DNA of 64,000 bases from Crocinitomicaceae bacterium (GTDB lineage Bacteria; Bacteroidota; Bacteroidia; Flavobacteriales_G; Salibacteraceae), in the NCBI GenBank assembly GCA_002713215.1, contig PAVO01000019.1:372001-436000 (forward strand), written 5' to 3'. The translations under genes and the position numbers were made by a program. Positions within the stretch are counted from its first letter, which is position 1. Every line of letters starts with the position of its first letter. Under the pieces are notes generated by a model, which had not been told where the DNA came from, did no database searches, and saw nothing but the letters and a program-made list of their open reading frames with translations. Below are positions 45,383 to 54,747 of the stretch, piece by piece.

Positions 45383-45721
45383 TTACTTCTGTTTATCAAT
45401 AATCCCGGATTCCTCGGCAAAGTACCTTCCGAACTCTTTCATTTGAAACGAGAGTTTATCATTTCCAGTAGCTCGATTGTAGGTGTCGGCAAGGGTCATT
45501 AGGGTTTGATGGAAAAAAATATTCATATCATCAACCTTCATTTCTTTTGTCCACAGGTCAATTTTCATCGTGTTCGATGTTTTGCTGTCCCAAATTGAAA
45601 TGAGTGAAGCCTTACATTCACCACCTTCGTCATTATCTGTTGAATTCCATTTCATGCCTTCAGGCACATTGTTTTCATCAAGCTCAATGTCGAATACGAT
45701 TTGTGATTTTTTATTTGCCAT
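45383..45721 (-). CDS. gldC: Gliding motility protein GldC
   Basis: A 112-residue soluble protein with the GldC pattern: KSQIVFDIELDENNVPEGMKWNSTDNDEGGE near the start, AMIS-like SLISIWDSKTSNTMKIDLWTKEM, and a C-terminal helix FFHQTLMTLADTYNRATGND. GldC accompanies GldB in Bacteroidota and improves gliding in Flavobacterium; the gene pair is conserved even in non-gliding species. No signal peptide, so it is cytoplasmic or peripherally bound. It starts 1 bp after the gldB stop. Confidence 0.92.
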   Translation of the reverse strand: MANKKSQIVFDIELDENNVPEGMKWNSTDNDEGGECKASLISIWDSKTSNTMKIDLWTKEMKVDDMNIFFHQTLMTLADTYNRATGNDKLSFQMKEFGRYFAEESGIIDKQK

Positions 45722-45722
45722 T

Positions 45723-46757
45723 TTATTTCTCGGGTTTATAGCCAGACAAGGCTAAAATTTGTTTTGAATCTTCGTTTTTCATGAGTTCCAAAAGGGAAAC
45801 TTTCGGATTGTTTTTCATGTAGGCATCCACTACTTTCCAGCCCATATAATGTCCTGTTTGATCAGGGCTTTCGCGATCAAATGCCGCTGTAAATGGTCCT
45901 TCATTTATAAACTTGTGATATTCACTAAATTGGGTGGAATAGAAAAGCTTTTTATTTACAAAGTGACCCCACATGGCTTTTTCGTGTTCTTCGCACCATA
46001 TCCACTGCTTCTTCGAATAACCCATTATGGTTTCTTCCGGTAAGTCAGGTAACGTTTTTTGAATAGCGTATAATACTTTTCCCTGATTGATAATCTGGTG
46101 TAAAAACCTTTTATCGGAACTCTCGGTAATAAATTCACTCTGAATCCATCCTTTCAGGGCATCTTTTACCAGGAATTTGCGATCCATCCTGTTTTTGCGA
46201 AACAAGGGAACCCTCATCATATCGTAGTAGGAAAAATCTGTTCCCATATACATATCCAATCCAATTCCAAGTATGGAATCTGTTACTACAACAGGATAGG
46301 CAAAACCTGAAACCAAGGTGACTACCCAGGGCACTATATTATCCGGGAAATACACATGATAACGTTTAAGCGCTTTTTCGAGTTCCACTTTTTCGATGTC
46401 CATGTTTGCGTACTCCTCCTGCACTTTTCCATAAATGGTTTGAATTTCAGGATCTGAAACAAAGCCGTTGAGGTTTCCTTCAAATGCAGGGGAATTAGGT
46501 GACCCCACCCTTAGCACGTTTTCGCAATAACGAAGAAAAAAAGTATTGTAATCAGTATTAAAACGAGTAACCTTTTCGTTCATACTTGCACCCGAATCGA
46601 ATAATTCCTGTTCAAATCGGTTAAATCGAAAGTCAATGTTGACCTGGTCAGTATCAATTTCGGGATCGCCTGTACATGAGGTTATTAAAAATGAAACGAG
46701 GATAAATAGTAGAAACCAGTTATTTAGACACTCGTTTTTCCAATTAATCTTGTACAT
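45723..46757 (-). CDS. gldB: Gliding motility lipoprotein GldB
   Basis: The protein has a lipoprotein signal with lipobox FLITSCTGD and a body of about 320 residues matching GldB: NIDFRFNRFEQELF, RYHVYFPDNIVPWVVTLVSGFAYPVV, MGTDFSYYDMMRVPLFRKNRM, and a C-terminal ESPDQTGHYMGWKVVDAYM. GldB is essential for gliding in Flavobacterium johnsoniae. I chose ATG 46757 (344 residues): the -7 motif TACTTTTG ends 7 bases upstream, so the longer frame from 46805 would begin before the transcript. The leader is very short. Co-transcribed with gldC. Confidence 0.93.
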   Translation of the reverse strand: MYKINWKNECLNNWFLLFILVSFLITSCTGDPEIDTDQVNIDFRFNRFEQELFDSGASMNEKVTRFNTDYNTFFLRYCENVLRVGSPNSPAFEGNLNGFVSDPEIQTIYGKVQEEYANMDIEKVELEKALKRYHVYFPDNIVPWVVTLVSGFAYPVVVTDSILGIGLDMYMGTDFSYYDMMRVPLFRKNRMDRKFLVKDALKGWIQSEFITESSDKRFLHQIINQGKVLYAIQKTLPDLPEETIMGYSKKQWIWCEEHEKAMWGHFVNKKLFYSTQFSEYHKFINEGPFTAAFDRESPDQTGHYMGWKVVDAYMKNNPKVSLLELMKNEDSKQILALSGYKPEK

Positions 46758-46764
46758 AGGGCTG

Positions 46765-46772
46765 CAAAAGTA
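46765..46772 (-). promoter_or_regulatory. -7 promoter element for gldB-gldC
   Basis: On the minus strand TACTTTTG, a full match to TAnnTTTG. The gldB ATG follows after 7 bases, implying a nearly leaderless mRNA. Confidence 0.65.
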
Positions 46773-46789
46773 GCCAATGAACAAAGCGA

Positions 46790-47569
46790 ATGGATCGAAA
46801 TACAAATAGCTTTACACGATTTTTGGTTATTTTATTATTTCTTGGAATCGGCTCCGGAACTCAGGCTCAGGAGTTCAATCGCTTTAAGTTCGGGCTTACG
46901 GTTTCACCTTCGGTCAATTGGTTTACCATTAAGACTTCGGGCATTGATTCTCGTGGAAGTTCTATTAATATGAATTATGGATTGAGTACCGATTTTGCGT
47001 TAAAAGGCAGCAATCGCTATTATTTTTCTACAGGAGTACAATTGCTTTCTAATGGAGGAAAAATATACTACACAGGAGTAGAGGAAGTAAATGACATTCT
47101 GTACGTCAGTCAAAATGAGGCAGATATTACCACACGATACCTCGAGGTTCCCATTGCGCTTAAATTAAGGTCGAATGAAATTGGCTACTCGGTATTTGCA
47201 GGAATGTTTGGATTTGGTACAGGATTTAGAATTAACGGATTCCAGGAGAGGAATACCACCTATACATCCTCCACTGGAACCAAAGAGAGTATTGCCGTTC
47301 GTGAAAACATACAGGAAAAGATAAACCCGGTTCGCTTTTCAATGGTAATCGGGTTGGAGTGGGAGCGAAAAATTACCAAGGACACCTATTTCACGTTTGG
47401 TTTTACGTTTAACAATGGACTTAGTAACGTATTCAATACCAATACCCATTCAATTGATGAGAACGGCAATTTGGATTGGTCTTCAACAAATCCTGATGGC
47501 AGTCCAAAGGGTACAGCCTTAAAAGGCAGCAGTAAATCACTTGCATTTCAATTCGGTATTTATTTTTGA
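46790..47569 (+). CDS. PorT-family outer-membrane beta-barrel protein
   Basis: A 259-residue protein with a signal peptide ending near GTQAQ and eight or so amphipathic strands; LEVPIALKLRSNEIGYSVFAGMFGFG is the characteristic PorT/OMP_b-brl_2 block, and the last strand ends with Phe (FQFGIYF), the usual barrel terminus. PorT itself is a T9SS factor, but this family is broad and I do not claim the specific gene. It is divergent from gldB with 32 bp between starts, and 22 bp before nadE. A neighbourhood of gldB/gldC, PorT-like and nadE recurs in Bacteroidota. Confidence 0.82.
   Translation: MDRNTNSFTRFLVILLFLGIGSGTQAQEFNRFKFGLTVSPSVNWFTIKTSGIDSRGSSINMNYGLSTDFALKGSNRYYFSTGVQLLSNGGKIYYTGVEEVNDILYVSQNEADITTRYLEVPIALKLRSNEIGYSVFAGMFGFGTGFRINGFQERNTTYTSSTGTKESIAVRENIQEKINPVRFSMVIGLEWERKITKDTYFTFGFTFNNGLSNVFNTNTHSIDENGNLDWSSTNPDGSPKGTALKGSSKSLAFQFGIYF
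47561..47568 (+). promoter_or_regulatory. Possible -7 element for nadE
   Basis: TATTTTTG matches the consensus but overlaps the last codons of the preceding barrel gene, 23 bases before ATG 47592. It may be chance; Phe-Tyr-Phe-rich ends of barrel genes can produce this string. Confidence 0.4.
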
Positions 47570-47591
47570 GCCTGCTTTTTGATTCTTGGAA

Positions 47592-48377
47592 ATGAATAAG
47601 AAGAGAGTTATCATATACATCGTTGACTGGCTTAAGGCTTATGTTGAAAATTCGGGTGTAAATGGATTTGTGATAGGTATAAGTGGTGGTGTTGATTCGG
47701 CGTTGACTTCTACTTTGGCTGCTGAAACAGGCTTATCACTTTTAGTAGTTGAAATGCCCATTCATCAGGATGCAGGTCAGGTTAACCGAGCAAAAAGTCA
47801 TGCCGATTGGTTGGTGTCGAACTACACCAATGTGAGTCGTCAGCAGGTAGACCTGACTTCGACATTTGATCACATGGTAGACGAGTTCCCTTCCATTGAG
47901 GATGAAGAGACCAGGTGGATGGCTTTGGCAAATACCCGAGCCCGTTTACGAATGACTACCCTCTACTATTTTGCGGGACTTCATAAAATGTTGGTGTTGG
48001 GAACGGGTAATAAGGTGGAAGACTTTGGAATTGGTTTTTTTACCAAGTATGGAGACGGAGGGGTAGACCTCAGTCCGATTGGTGATTTATTGAAGTCAGA
48101 GGTATATGCTTTGGCCCAGGAGTTGAACATTAATAGTGATATTATAAACGCTGCTCCAACTGATGGACTATGGGGGGATGAACGGAACGATGAAGATCAA
48201 ATTGGAGCAACCTACCCGGAGCTGGAATGGGCCATGAACTTTACAGGTGATTCAGCTTCCCTCACGGAAAGGGAAAAAGAGGTTTTGAAAATATATCAGG
48301 ATCGGTACAAGGCTAACCTGCATAAAATGATTGAAATTCCCGTTTGTAAGATTTCCAACGAGGTGAAGGAGATCTAG
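47592..48377 (+). CDS. nadE: NH3-dependent NAD synthetase
   Basis: The 261-residue enzyme converts deamido-NAD to NAD with ATP and ammonia. The ATP-pyrophosphatase P-loop ISGGVDSALT lies at 30-39; GTGNKVEDFGIGFFTKYGDGGVDLSPIGDL is the deamido-NAD-binding region, and APTDGLWGDERNDEDQIGATY is conserved in NadE. No glutaminase domain, so it takes free ammonia. ATG 47592 is preferred over TTG 47586. Tail to tail with pfkA, 4 bp apart. NAD kinase is also encoded in this window, at 62079-62960. Confidence 0.95.
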   Translation: MNKKRVIIYIVDWLKAYVENSGVNGFVIGISGGVDSALTSTLAAETGLSLLVVEMPIHQDAGQVNRAKSHADWLVSNYTNVSRQQVDLTSTFDHMVDEFPSIEDEETRWMALANTRARLRMTTLYYFAGLHKMLVLGTGNKVEDFGIGFFTKYGDGGVDLSPIGDLLKSEVYALAQELNINSDIINAAPTDGLWGDERNDEDQIGATYPELEWAMNFTGDSASLTEREKEVLKIYQDRYKANLHKMIEIPVCKISNEVKEI

Positions 48378-48381
48378 TCAG

Positions 48382-49362
48382 CTAAACTGCAAGAGCGTCA
48401 ACCAACTGCAACAATTGAGGTTTTAGGTTTTTATCCTTACTGATGGCTACATCGATTTCAGTTTCTTTTACCTCACCATTTTTGAGGCCAACCATTATTC
48501 CGGATTTTTCCGAGAGCAGGGCATAAACTGCACTATTCCCCAATCTACTGGCTAGAATCCTATCCTGGGCAGTGGGCTTCCCTCCACGTTGCACATGCCC
48601 AAGCACAGTTACTCGTGTATCAAAATCGGAGTACAATGCATTAACTTTTTTGGCAATTTCGATTGCGCCACCACCGTCATCACCTTCTGCAACAATAACA
48701 ATAGAAGAATTCTTTTTTTGTTTTTTGGCGCTGACTAGATTATGAACAAGTTCTTCCACATCTGTTATTTCCTCAGGAATAAGAATATCTTCTGCCCCGG
48801 TAGCTATTCCTGATGAAAGCGCCAGGTAACCGGTATCGCGCCCCATAACCTCGACAAAGAATATTCGATTATGGGATGCGGCGGTATCCTTTATCTTATC
48901 AACCGCATTGGTTATGGTATTTAATGCAGTATCATAACCAATAGTAAAATCGGTACCATATAAATCATTGTCAATGGTACCTGGAACTCCAACAAAAGGT
49001 ATTCTGTGTTCCTGGTCAAAAATGTGAGCTCCTGTAAAAGATCCGTCTCCTCCAATTATTACCAAGCCTTCGATCCCTGATTTTTTGAGTTGGTCGTAGG
49101 CGCATTGCCTGCCTTCAACTGTTCTAAATTCTTTGCTTCGGGCAGATTGTAAAATGGTACCACCACGTTGAAGAATATTGCTTACAGCGCGCGCATTTAG
49201 AGGAGTAAAATTGGCATTGATCAATCCGTTGAACCCTTCCTGAATTCCAACAACTTCTACTCCTTCGTAAATGGCTGTTCTAACCGTAGCCCTTATTGCA
49301 GCATTCATTCCAGGTGAATCACCGCCCGAAGTAAGAACTCCAATTTTTTTCATTCTTGCCAT
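48382..49362 (-). CDS. pfkA: ATP-dependent 6-phosphofructokinase
   Basis: The 326-residue enzyme phosphorylates fructose 6-phosphate in glycolysis. Motifs: GVLTSGGDSPGMNAAIRATVR at the N-terminus, IGGDGSFTGA, the catalytic VPGTIDNDLYGTD, VEVMGRDTGYLAL, and LGHVQRGGKPTAQDRIL. GGDGS (Gly before Ser where PPi-dependent enzymes have GGDD) supports ATP use. Starts at 49362 or 49353 (MKK) are both possible. A -7-like TACCTTCG lies 16 bases before 49362. Confidence 0.95.
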   Translation of the reverse strand: MARMKKIGVLTSGGDSPGMNAAIRATVRTAIYEGVEVVGIQEGFNGLINANFTPLNARAVSNILQRGGTILQSARSKEFRTVEGRQCAYDQLKKSGIEGLVIIGGDGSFTGAHIFDQEHRIPFVGVPGTIDNDLYGTDFTIGYDTALNTITNAVDKIKDTAASHNRIFFVEVMGRDTGYLALSSGIATGAEDILIPEEITDVEELVHNLVSAKKQKKNSSIVIVAEGDDGGGAIEIAKKVNALYSDFDTRVTVLGHVQRGGKPTAQDRILASRLGNSAVYALLSEKSGIMVGLKNGEVKETEIDVAISKDKNLKPQLLQLVDALAV

Positions 49363-49378
49363 ACTTGATTTTGTCTAA

Positions 49379-49386
49379 CGAAGGTA
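49379..49386 (-). promoter_or_regulatory. -7-like element (TAnnTTCG variant) for pfkA
   Basis: On the minus strand TACCTTCG; one base from TAnnTTTG. The same TTCG variant precedes lepA, pdxJ and a DUF6089 gene. Confidence 0.45.
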
Positions 49387-49435
49387 AATGGAAAGAAGGG
49401 TCGGTACTTTTATTTATGCCAATTTTTGAAATGTC

Positions 49436-51847
49436 TTAAAACTTTGCCCGTAAAGCAAAAAGAAAATTTCTTCCCGGTGCTGAAATACCTGAGGAATAGG
49501 GGCGATAATGGTAATTGACTATATTCTCAACGGCGGCGCTTATGGCAATGGTTTCATTTAATTCGTATGACCCACGGACATTAATGGTGTACCACGCCGG
49601 AGTTCCATCTTTGGTATATAGGTAAGCTTTTCCTTGTTCTTCAGGTGCCAAATCATCCCAGTGTTTCCAGGCATTGTACTGCGAATAAATCTCAGTTCTT
49701 AGTTTGTCCGATTTAAAGAATATGGATGTCTTTCCAAAAGCCGGTGCAACATGTCTCAATGGTACTTTGTTCTCTAAATCTTCTCCATCGGTCCAGGTGA
49801 AGGTTTGAATGACCCCAAACTTTTTGGAAATATTTGCACGTAGGTTTAGTGACGCACCATAGATGTGGGCCCTTCCGGTATTGGTTATCATTTGTACTTC
49901 ACTTTTAACCCGATCGTAGATGATACTGTCTTGACCATTGAATGTTGCTTTACGTCTTACCATCGCGTCGACGAGGTAGGTATAGAAACTAACAATTTCT
50001 ACTTGCCCTTTGTAAGATAATTCCCTCGAAATACTTAGCTCGGAGTTGTAGGAATATTCGGGTGACAGGTCTTCGTTGGGCACTACTACTTTTCCTGGTT
50101 CTGAATCAAATACTTTGGCCAGGTCATCTATGTTAGGTGCTCGAAACCCACTTGCGGTATTGAATCCGATTTTCCATTTTTTAGACGGCATATAATTTAA
50201 CCCTATGAAACTGCCATTGAAGGCTGACGTGCTTAGTTTAATCTTGTCGAAAGGGAACTTGTAGAAAGTAGTATCGGTAAATTTGGATTCCATTTCGATG
50301 TATGTATATCGAAGGCCGGTACTGAAATTCAACTTTTTGTTTATGTCCCACTTGTAAGTGATATATGCTGCAGCGTTGGCCCAATAGCTTCCTCCATTTG
50401 GATATCGTGTTGAAGTTACCCCTCTTTCAGCTGTTGCAATGTTGAAGGTTGATGCCTCGGAAAACACTGTATTATACACTCCTTCAATTCCATAATAAAC
50501 CGTATGCTTTTTACCAATGTATTTGTCAAACTCCACATTGAGTGTAAATACATTAACTCTTTCGTTTCGCTTCCTTAAGCTATTGCTGTTGAATTTGCGG
50601 TCGTTTCTGCTTTCGTTAAAGTACTGGTATCCACCAATAATTTGGATACGATCCCAGGCATCGTTGCTGATGTCGAAATTGGAGCTTAAATTGGCCATAA
50701 ACCACTCTTGAGGACCATAAAACCAAGTGCCGTATCTCGGTAAGGTATCCTCTTCCTGTACGAGGCGATCATACCTTGGGATATTACTGGTATTCGAATA
50801 ATGAATACCAAGGTTGAGTTCTACTTTGTCCGTAGGTTGATATAAGGTTTTAAACATGAAGTTTTGCTGCGAATAGCCACTGGCGATCTGAAGTTGTGGG
50901 TCAAAGTTTTTCTTAACGGTGTCTTTACCATCAACCCTTATTTGAAACCAGTTCCTCTTTCCAAATTCCTGGTAATCGGGATGATATACAGCTCCCGACT
51001 GTAAGTCGTTAAACGCAGAAAACGTATAACTAAAAAGAAATCCTAATTTTTCCCAACCAACACCCAATTTTAAATGACCGGTTCTTTCCGTGTTTGCAGA
51101 ACTGTATCGCAGTAGAGCATCACCTCCTACTTGCATAGAATCTTTCTTAAAACTAAGCTTTGGTTTTGCTGTAGCAAAGCTCATAACACCGCCAAGCGCA
51201 TCACTTCCGTAGATTACCGACCCAGGTCCGTATATTACCTCTGCGGCAGACACAGAATTAGGGTCAATGGAAATAATATTTTGCAGATTACCACTGCGAA
51301 AAATGGCATTGTTCATTCGAATGCCATCTACCACTATAAGTATCCGGTTTGCAGAAAACCCTCTAATCATAGGGCTACCACCACCTAACTGACTTTTCTG
51401 AACAAACACTTCACCCGTGTTATTTAATATGTCTGCTGAAGTTTGAGAATTAGAAAACTCAATGTCTTTTACAGAAATGGGCACAATCATATTGGGTACT
51501 TCAGTTTCCAGCTGCTTCCTCTTATTGGCCGTTACGGTAACTGATTTCAAGTCAATTGCACTTTCTGTGAGGTAAACGGTTTTGTTACTCGCAATTACGG
51601 ATTTGTATGTGGTTAATAACCTGTTATAAGATGGATGCTGAAAGATGAGCGTGTCATCCTTGCCAAAAGCAGATAGATCGGCAATTCCATTCTTATCTGC
51701 CTTTATAGAATTTTTAAAGTGGTGATCTACGATAAAAACCTCCGGGATAGGCTTTAGGTTATCAATGTTATAAATGTGTATGCGCTGGCCGGTTAGGCAT
51801 AAATTCATACCCAATATCGCAAACATCAAAATAAATCGTACGGTCAT
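49436..51847 (-). CDS. TonB-dependent receptor, heme/transferrin-receptor type
   Basis: An 803-residue outer-membrane active transporter: a signal peptide (ends near LTGQ), a short N-terminal beta domain of the carboxypeptidase-regulatory type (to about 95), a plug domain (SADILNNTGEVFVQKSQLGGGSPMIRGFSANRILIVVDGIRMNNAIF and YGPGSVIYGSDALGGVMSF), and a 22-strand-type barrel ending in Phe. GFRAPNIDDLAKVF and the PNEDLSPEYSYNSELS block point to the hemoglobin/transferrin/lactoferrin receptor family, so heme or iron uptake is a reasonable inference, but the ligand is not proven. It starts 33 bp after lepA on the same strand; no good promoter is seen in that gap. Confidence 0.88.
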   Translation of the reverse strand: MTVRFILMFAILGMNLCLTGQRIHIYNIDNLKPIPEVFIVDHHFKNSIKADKNGIADLSAFGKDDTLIFQHPSYNRLLTTYKSVIASNKTVYLTESAIDLKSVTVTANKRKQLETEVPNMIVPISVKDIEFSNSQTSADILNNTGEVFVQKSQLGGGSPMIRGFSANRILIVVDGIRMNNAIFRSGNLQNIISIDPNSVSAAEVIYGPGSVIYGSDALGGVMSFATAKPKLSFKKDSMQVGGDALLRYSSANTERTGHLKLGVGWEKLGFLFSYTFSAFNDLQSGAVYHPDYQEFGKRNWFQIRVDGKDTVKKNFDPQLQIASGYSQQNFMFKTLYQPTDKVELNLGIHYSNTSNIPRYDRLVQEEDTLPRYGTWFYGPQEWFMANLSSNFDISNDAWDRIQIIGGYQYFNESRNDRKFNSNSLRKRNERVNVFTLNVEFDKYIGKKHTVYYGIEGVYNTVFSEASTFNIATAERGVTSTRYPNGGSYWANAAAYITYKWDINKKLNFSTGLRYTYIEMESKFTDTTFYKFPFDKIKLSTSAFNGSFIGLNYMPSKKWKIGFNTASGFRAPNIDDLAKVFDSEPGKVVVPNEDLSPEYSYNSELSISRELSYKGQVEIVSFYTYLVDAMVRRKATFNGQDSIIYDRVKSEVQMITNTGRAHIYGASLNLRANISKKFGVIQTFTWTDGEDLENKVPLRHVAPAFGKTSIFFKSDKLRTEIYSQYNAWKHWDDLAPEEQGKAYLYTKDGTPAWYTINVRGSYELNETIAISAAVENIVNYHYRPYSSGISAPGRNFLFALRAKF

Positions 51848-51880
51848 CTCTTTACGGGAGGAAATTAATTTCAGTTGAAT

Positions 51881-53671
51881 CTAGTCGTTCAGTTTCAGTA
51901 CAGCCATAAAAGCTGCCTGTGGAATTTCGACGTTACCAACCTGTCGCATTCTTTTCTTTCCTTTTTTCTGTTTTTCCAACAGTTTTCTTTTTCGGGAAAT
52001 ATCTCCACCATAGCATTTGGCTGTAACATCCTTACGGACGGCTTTAACGGTTTCCCGACTAACAATTTTCGCACCAATTGCAGCTTGAATTGCGATATCA
52101 AATTGCTGGCGTGGTATCAGTTCACGAAGTTTAACGCATATTTTTTTACCAAAATGGTGTGCATGCGTTCTATGAATCAGCGCTGAAAGTGCATCTACCT
52201 GATCGCTATTCAGCAAAATGTCTAGTTTTACCAGGTCAGATTGTCTAAAGCCAATGGGTGAATAATCAAACGATGCATAACCTCGTGAGACAGACTTCAA
52301 TCGATCGTAAAAATCAAATACAATTTCTGCTAACGGCATTTCAAAATTCAATTCTACCCGGTCCGTAGTTAGATACACTTGATTTTTGAGATTTCCTCTC
52401 TTCTCGATACACAGGTTCATAACCACACCCACGTAATCTGATTTGGTAATTATTTGGGCATTTATATAGGGTTCTTCAACTGCATCCAATTTAGACGGAT
52501 CAGGAAAATCACTTGGATTGTGTACCTCCACCTGTTGGCCCTTTTTTAAATGTGCGATGTAAGATACGTTTGGAACCGTAGTAATTACGGTCATATCGAA
52601 TTCCCGCTCCAGGCGTTCCTGAATAATTTCCATGTGGAGCATTCCAAGGAAGCCACATCGAAATCCAAATCCAAGAGCCGCAGAACTTTCAGCCTCAAAG
52701 GTCAATGAGGCATCGTTCAATTGAAGTTTTTCCATCGACTCACGAAGTTCTTCGTAATCTTCGGTATCAACTGGATAAATACCAGCAAATACCATTGGTT
52801 TTACATCCTCAAAACCCTGAACAGCTTCCGTACAAGGATCCTGAACAGTGGTTATCGTATCCCCAACTTTTACTTCACGGGCTTGCTTTATACCGGAAAT
52901 GATGTAGCCAACATCCCCTGCCTTAACTACATCCCTTTGTTCCTGATTCAACTTCAGGATACCGATCTCATCGGCGAAATATTCTTTCTCTGTATTGATG
53001 AATTTGACACGGTCTCCTTTTCGGATTTCACCGTCAAAAACACGATAGTAGGCAATGATTCCTCTAAACGAATTGAATACGGAATCAAAAATCATGGCTC
53101 TTAGTGGTTTTGCTGGTTCTCCTTCCGGGGCTGGAATTCTATTAATTATTGCATCCAGAATATTGTCAACTCCAATTCCTGTTTTTCCGGATGCTTCAAT
53201 GATTTCATCGCGGTTGCACCCGATAAGCTCTTCAATTTGATCCTTTACCTCCTCTGGCATAGCAGAAGGAAGATCCATTTTGTTGATTACCGGAATTATT
53301 TCCAGGTCATTTTCTAATGCCAGGTAAAGGTTTGAGATGGTTTGGGCTTGTATTCCCTGTGTGGCATCTACAATTAATAATGCCCCTTCACATGCCATAA
53401 TGCTCCTGGAAACCTCGTACGAAAAATCGACGTGACCGGGTGTGTCGATTAAGTTCAATATGTAATCCTTTCCTTCTTGCTGGTAGTTCATTTGAATGGC
53501 ATGGCTCTTTATGGTTATACCTCTTTCCCGCTCCAGGTCCATATCATCCAAAAGTTGATCCTGAGACTCCCTTTCAGTAACCGTACCGGTTACCTGTAAA
53601 AGACGATCCGCAAGCGTACTTTTGCCATGATCAATATGGGCAATAATGCAGAAATTTCGAAAGTTTTTCAT
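51881..53671 (-). CDS. lepA: Elongation factor 4 (LepA)
   Basis: A 596-residue translational GTPase related to EF-G that acts on stalled or initiating ribosomes. GTPase motifs are intact: [44 protein letters not shown]. The domain order of LepA is complete, including the unique C-terminal domain ([29 protein letters not shown]). Length matches the family. It is divergent from metF and carries a -7-like TAATTTCG 18 bases upstream of its ATG. Confidence 0.97.
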   Translation of the reverse strand: MKNFRNFCIIAHIDHGKSTLADRLLQVTGTVTERESQDQLLDDMDLERERGITIKSHAIQMNYQQEGKDYILNLIDTPGHVDFSYEVSRSIMACEGALLIVDATQGIQAQTISNLYLALENDLEIIPVINKMDLPSAMPEEVKDQIEELIGCNRDEIIEASGKTGIGVDNILDAIINRIPAPEGEPAKPLRAMIFDSVFNSFRGIIAYYRVFDGEIRKGDRVKFINTEKEYFADEIGILKLNQEQRDVVKAGDVGYIISGIKQAREVKVGDTITTVQDPCTEAVQGFEDVKPMVFAGIYPVDTEDYEELRESMEKLQLNDASLTFEAESSAALGFGFRCGFLGMLHMEIIQERLEREFDMTVITTVPNVSYIAHLKKGQQVEVHNPSDFPDPSKLDAVEEPYINAQIITKSDYVGVVMNLCIEKRGNLKNQVYLTTDRVELNFEMPLAEIVFDFYDRLKSVSRGYASFDYSPIGFRQSDLVKLDILLNSDQVDALSALIHRTHAHHFGKKICVKLRELIPRQQFDIAIQAAIGAKIVSRETVKAVRKDVTAKCYGGDISRKRKLLEKQKKGKKRMRQVGNVEIPQAAFMAVLKLND

Positions 53672-53688
53672 TCAAAAAAATTAGTGCG

Positions 53689-53696
53689 CGAAATTA
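53689..53696 (-). promoter_or_regulatory. -7-like element (TAnnTTCG variant) for lepA
   Basis: On the minus strand TAATTTCG, 17 bases before the lepA ATG. Confidence 0.45.
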
Positions 53697-53764
53697 AAGC
53701 ATTTGAAAGGATTTTAAACGTCAACATTAGCCAATTTGATCTGGTTTTGAAAAAGATGGAAGGT

Positions 53765-53772
53765 TATATTTG
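53765..53772 (+). promoter_or_regulatory. -7 promoter element for metF
   Basis: TATATTTG, a full match to TAnnTTTG, 18 bases before the metF ATG. A TTTG at 53746-53749 could be a -33 box but the 15-bp spacer is short. Confidence 0.65.
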
Positions 53773-53790
53773 CCGCCCATTTAAGTTAGC

Positions 53791-54747
53791 ATGAACGTAA
53801 TTGAATCTATCGAAAAATCGAAGGGAGAAACATTGTTTTCTTTTGAAATTCTTCCACCTCTAAAAGGGTCACATATTGATGAGCTTTTTGGAAGAATTGA
53901 TCCATTGATGGAGTTTAACCCAAGCTTTGTTAATGTTACCTACCATAGAGAAGAGTACATCTACAAAAAGCGGCCTAATGGATTACTGGAGAAGCAGGCT
54001 ACCAGAAAAAGACCTGGCACAGTTGGAATTTGTGCGGCAATTAAGAATAAGTATCACGTAGAAACGGTTCCGCATTTAACTTGTGGTGGGTTTACTAGAG
54101 AGGAAACCGAAGATGCGTTGATTGATTTAAATTTTTTGGGAATTCATAACGTATTAGCGCTTCGTGGAGATGCGTTGAAAAGTGATAATCGATTTATTCC
54201 GGATGAAGGGGGGCATGAATATGCGGTGGATTTGGTAAAACAGATCGTTAATATGAACCAGAGCAAGTACTTGAGCGACGAACTGATTAACCCTTCACCT
54301 ACAGAATTTTGTATTGGTGTAGCTGGTTATCCTGAGAAGCACTTCGAGTCTATGAATTTAAAGACAGACTTAAGGCACTTAAAGGAAAAAATTGATGCCG
54401 GTGCTGAGTACATAGTCACTCAGATGTTTTTTGACAACGAAAAGTTTTTTGCCTTTGTAGAAAAGTGCAGGGAGATGGGAATAACGGTTCCAATTATTCC
54501 AGGACTAAAGCCAATAACGGTTAAGAATCATATTAGCTTTTTGCCTAAGACTTTCAGTATTGACTTTCCGGATACCTTAGCCGACGAACTGGAAAAATGC
54601 AGCGACAATAAGGAAATAAATGAAGTTGGAATTGAGTGGTGCATTGAACAAAGCAAGGAATTGAAAAAGGCTGGCGTACCTTCACTACATTATTACACCA
54701 TGGGAAAATCGGAGACGGTTAGAAGAATTGCCTCTGCGGTTTATTAG
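53791..54747 (+). CDS. metF: 5,10-methylenetetrahydrofolate reductase
   Basis: The 318-residue flavoenzyme makes 5-methyltetrahydrofolate for methionine synthesis. Family features: FSFEILPPLKG at the N-terminus with the catalytic Glu, FVNVTYH, VPHLTCGG, NVLALRGD, and the AEYIVTQMFFDNEKFFAFVEKCR block. The normal barrel of about 300 residues is complete. Its stop TAG shares three bases with the stop of murI on the opposite strand (54744-54747 reads TTAG), so the genes are fully back to back with no room for a terminator. Confidence 0.95.
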   Translation: MNVIESIEKSKGETLFSFEILPPLKGSHIDELFGRIDPLMEFNPSFVNVTYHREEYIYKKRPNGLLEKQATRKRPGTVGICAAIKNKYHVETVPHLTCGGFTREETEDALIDLNFLGIHNVLALRGDALKSDNRFIPDEGGHEYAVDLVKQIVNMNQSKYLSDELINPSPTEFCIGVAGYPEKHFESMNLKTDLRHLKEKIDAGAEYIVTQMFFDNEKFFAFVEKCREMGITVPIIPGLKPITVKNHISFLPKTFSIDFPDTLADELEKCSDNKEINEVGIEWCIEQSKELKKAGVPSLHYYTMGKSETVRRIASAVY